DNA from: an uncultured Planctomycetaceae bacterium
GTDB lineage: Bacteria; Planctomycetota; Planctomycetia; Pirellulales; Pirellulaceae
Assembly (NCBI GenBank): GCA_903921945.1
Contig: CAIXSC010000995.1
Span: forward strand, 1-6,185
DNA: 6,185 bases
Reading direction: 5' to 3'
The stretch's first letter is position 1; each line of letters opens with the position of its first letter. The notes under the pieces are model-generated. The model saw only the letters and a list, made by a program, of their open reading frames with translations. It did not search any database and had not been told where the DNA came from. Made by a program: the position numbers and the translations under genes. This document shows, in pieces, positions 5,755 to 6,185 of the stretch.

Positions 5755-6185
5755 ATGTCCACTCGGCACGCGTTATCCGCACTCGCTCGGGCTTTGCATG
5801 CTGCGGCTTGGCTCTGGTTGGCCGTGACGACGCTCTGGTTGGCCACGACGACGCGCCCGCTGGAGGCGGCGGAGGAACCCGCCAGCCCGCAGCCGTCGGC
5901 GACTCAGCCTGCCAACCCGCAGCCAAGCAACCCGCAGCCTGCCAACCCACAGCCAGGCAGCCCGCAACCGGCCAACCCGCAGCCGGCGGGCGAGCCGGTC
6001 GCCTTGCGTTGGAAGTGGACGCCGAACCAGGAGTTTTTAGCGGCTTTCGACCAGAACGTCACGACGGACTCGACCTTCGGCGCTAAGACACTTCGGTTAT
6101 CGATCGCCAGCCGTGCTACCCAGCGATGGATTGTGGAAAGCGTCGACCCGCAAGGAGCGGCGATTCTGAAACAGTCTTATGTGAA
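5755..6185 (+). CDS. Secreted protein with PQP-repeat linker (3' end outside window)
   Basis: The frame is open for 143 codons from the ATG at 5755 to the window edge. A short basic start (Arg4, His5, Arg12) precedes a hydrophobic, Trp/Leu-rich stretch (about 13-33). A plausible cleavage site follows near LEA-A (36-39), so the protein is probably exported. Residues 43-77 are seven pentapeptides of the type xNPQP or xSPQP, a stiff extracellular linker. A new domain begins at about 82 with VALRWKWTPNQEF. It then shows alternating strands (TLRLSIAS, RWIVESVDPQGAAIL) and resembles the LRWKF-type beta-rich domain of planctomycete proteins annotated as DUF6263; this match is from memory and weak. 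No lipobox cysteine is seen. A GGAA ten bases upstream is a modest ribosome binding site. It may share a transcript with the hydrolase gene 44 bases upstream. Confidence 0.8.
   Translation, partial: MSTRHALSALARALHAAAWLWLAVTTLWLATTTRPLEAAEEPASPQPSATQPANPQPSNPQPANPQPGSPQPANPQPAGEPVALRWKWTPNQEFLAAFDQNVTTDSTFGAKTLRLSIASRATQRWIVESVDPQGAAILKQSYV
5811..5852 (+). repeat. 21-base tandem duplication in the signal peptide core
   Basis: Two adjacent 21-base units (5811-5831 and 5832-5852) agree at 19 of 21 positions. They encode the near-identical heptads LWLAVTT and LWLATTT (residues 20-26 and 27-33). The duplication lengthens the hydrophobic part of the export signal. Confidence 0.85.
5881..5985 (+). 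repeat. 15-base tandem repeats encoding a PQP linker
   Basis: Seven 15-base units of the form GCCAACCCGCAGCCN encode ASPQP, SATQP, ANPQP, SNPQP, ANPQP, GSPQP and ANPQP. Units differ mostly by single bases, and the third positions of the Pro and Gln codons vary. Such arrays change length by slippage or recombination without breaking the frame. Confidence 0.9.

Noticed and set aside
1..6185. CRISPR array, tRNA, rRNA or insertion sequence
   Set aside because: No regularly spaced identical repeats, RNA gene signatures, transposase-like frame or terminal inverted repeats were seen.

Overview
This GC-rich window looks like chromosomal DNA of a planctomycete, most likely of the Pirellulales type. 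Three things point there. A very long secreted-type protein starts with a variant of the LEPR-XLL sorting signature. That protein has the matrixin-like plus PPC-like architecture, with a DGDGDG...YNFWF junction, that I associate with planctomycete extracellular proteins. The next gene resembles planctomycete-type glucose-6-phosphate isomerase. No database search was run; family calls rest on motif recognition and remembered family patterns.

Layout. Positions 1-3096 (minus strand) are one uninterrupted reading frame of 1032 codons that runs off the left edge. It encodes a multi-domain exported protein: basic N-terminus with LEPR-XLL-like motif, Ig-like region, inserted repeat module A, matrixin-like domain, PPC-like domain split by inserted module B, DGDGDG junction, and the start of another repeat-type domain. 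Positions 3097-3504 are a divergent intergenic region. It holds a good sigma70-like promoter for the minus-strand gene and an imperfect inverted repeat. Three plus-strand genes follow: a 470-residue glucose-6-phosphate isomerase-like protein (3505-4917), a 227-residue UPF0173-type metal-dependent hydrolase of the metallo-beta-lactamase fold (5027-5710), and a secreted protein with a PQP-repeat linker that runs off the right edge (5755-6185). The gaps between the last three genes (109 and 44 bases) allow co-transcription.

The main observation is that two of the four genes look like enzyme homologues that have lost their active sites while keeping intact frames. The matrixin-like domain keeps the helix-and-LGLG framework of the zinc site, but all three zinc histidines and the catalytic glutamate are replaced. 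The isomerase-like protein keeps the recognisable family backbone but lacks the sugar-phosphate-binding loops, the conserved arginine, the catalytic glutamate, the histidine segment and the C-terminal lysine segment. The hydrolase, by contrast, has a complete set of metal-binding residues. Nothing here shows that the four genes work together in one pathway. Both edge genes look exported, while the isomerase-like protein and the hydrolase have no export signal and are probably cytoplasmic.
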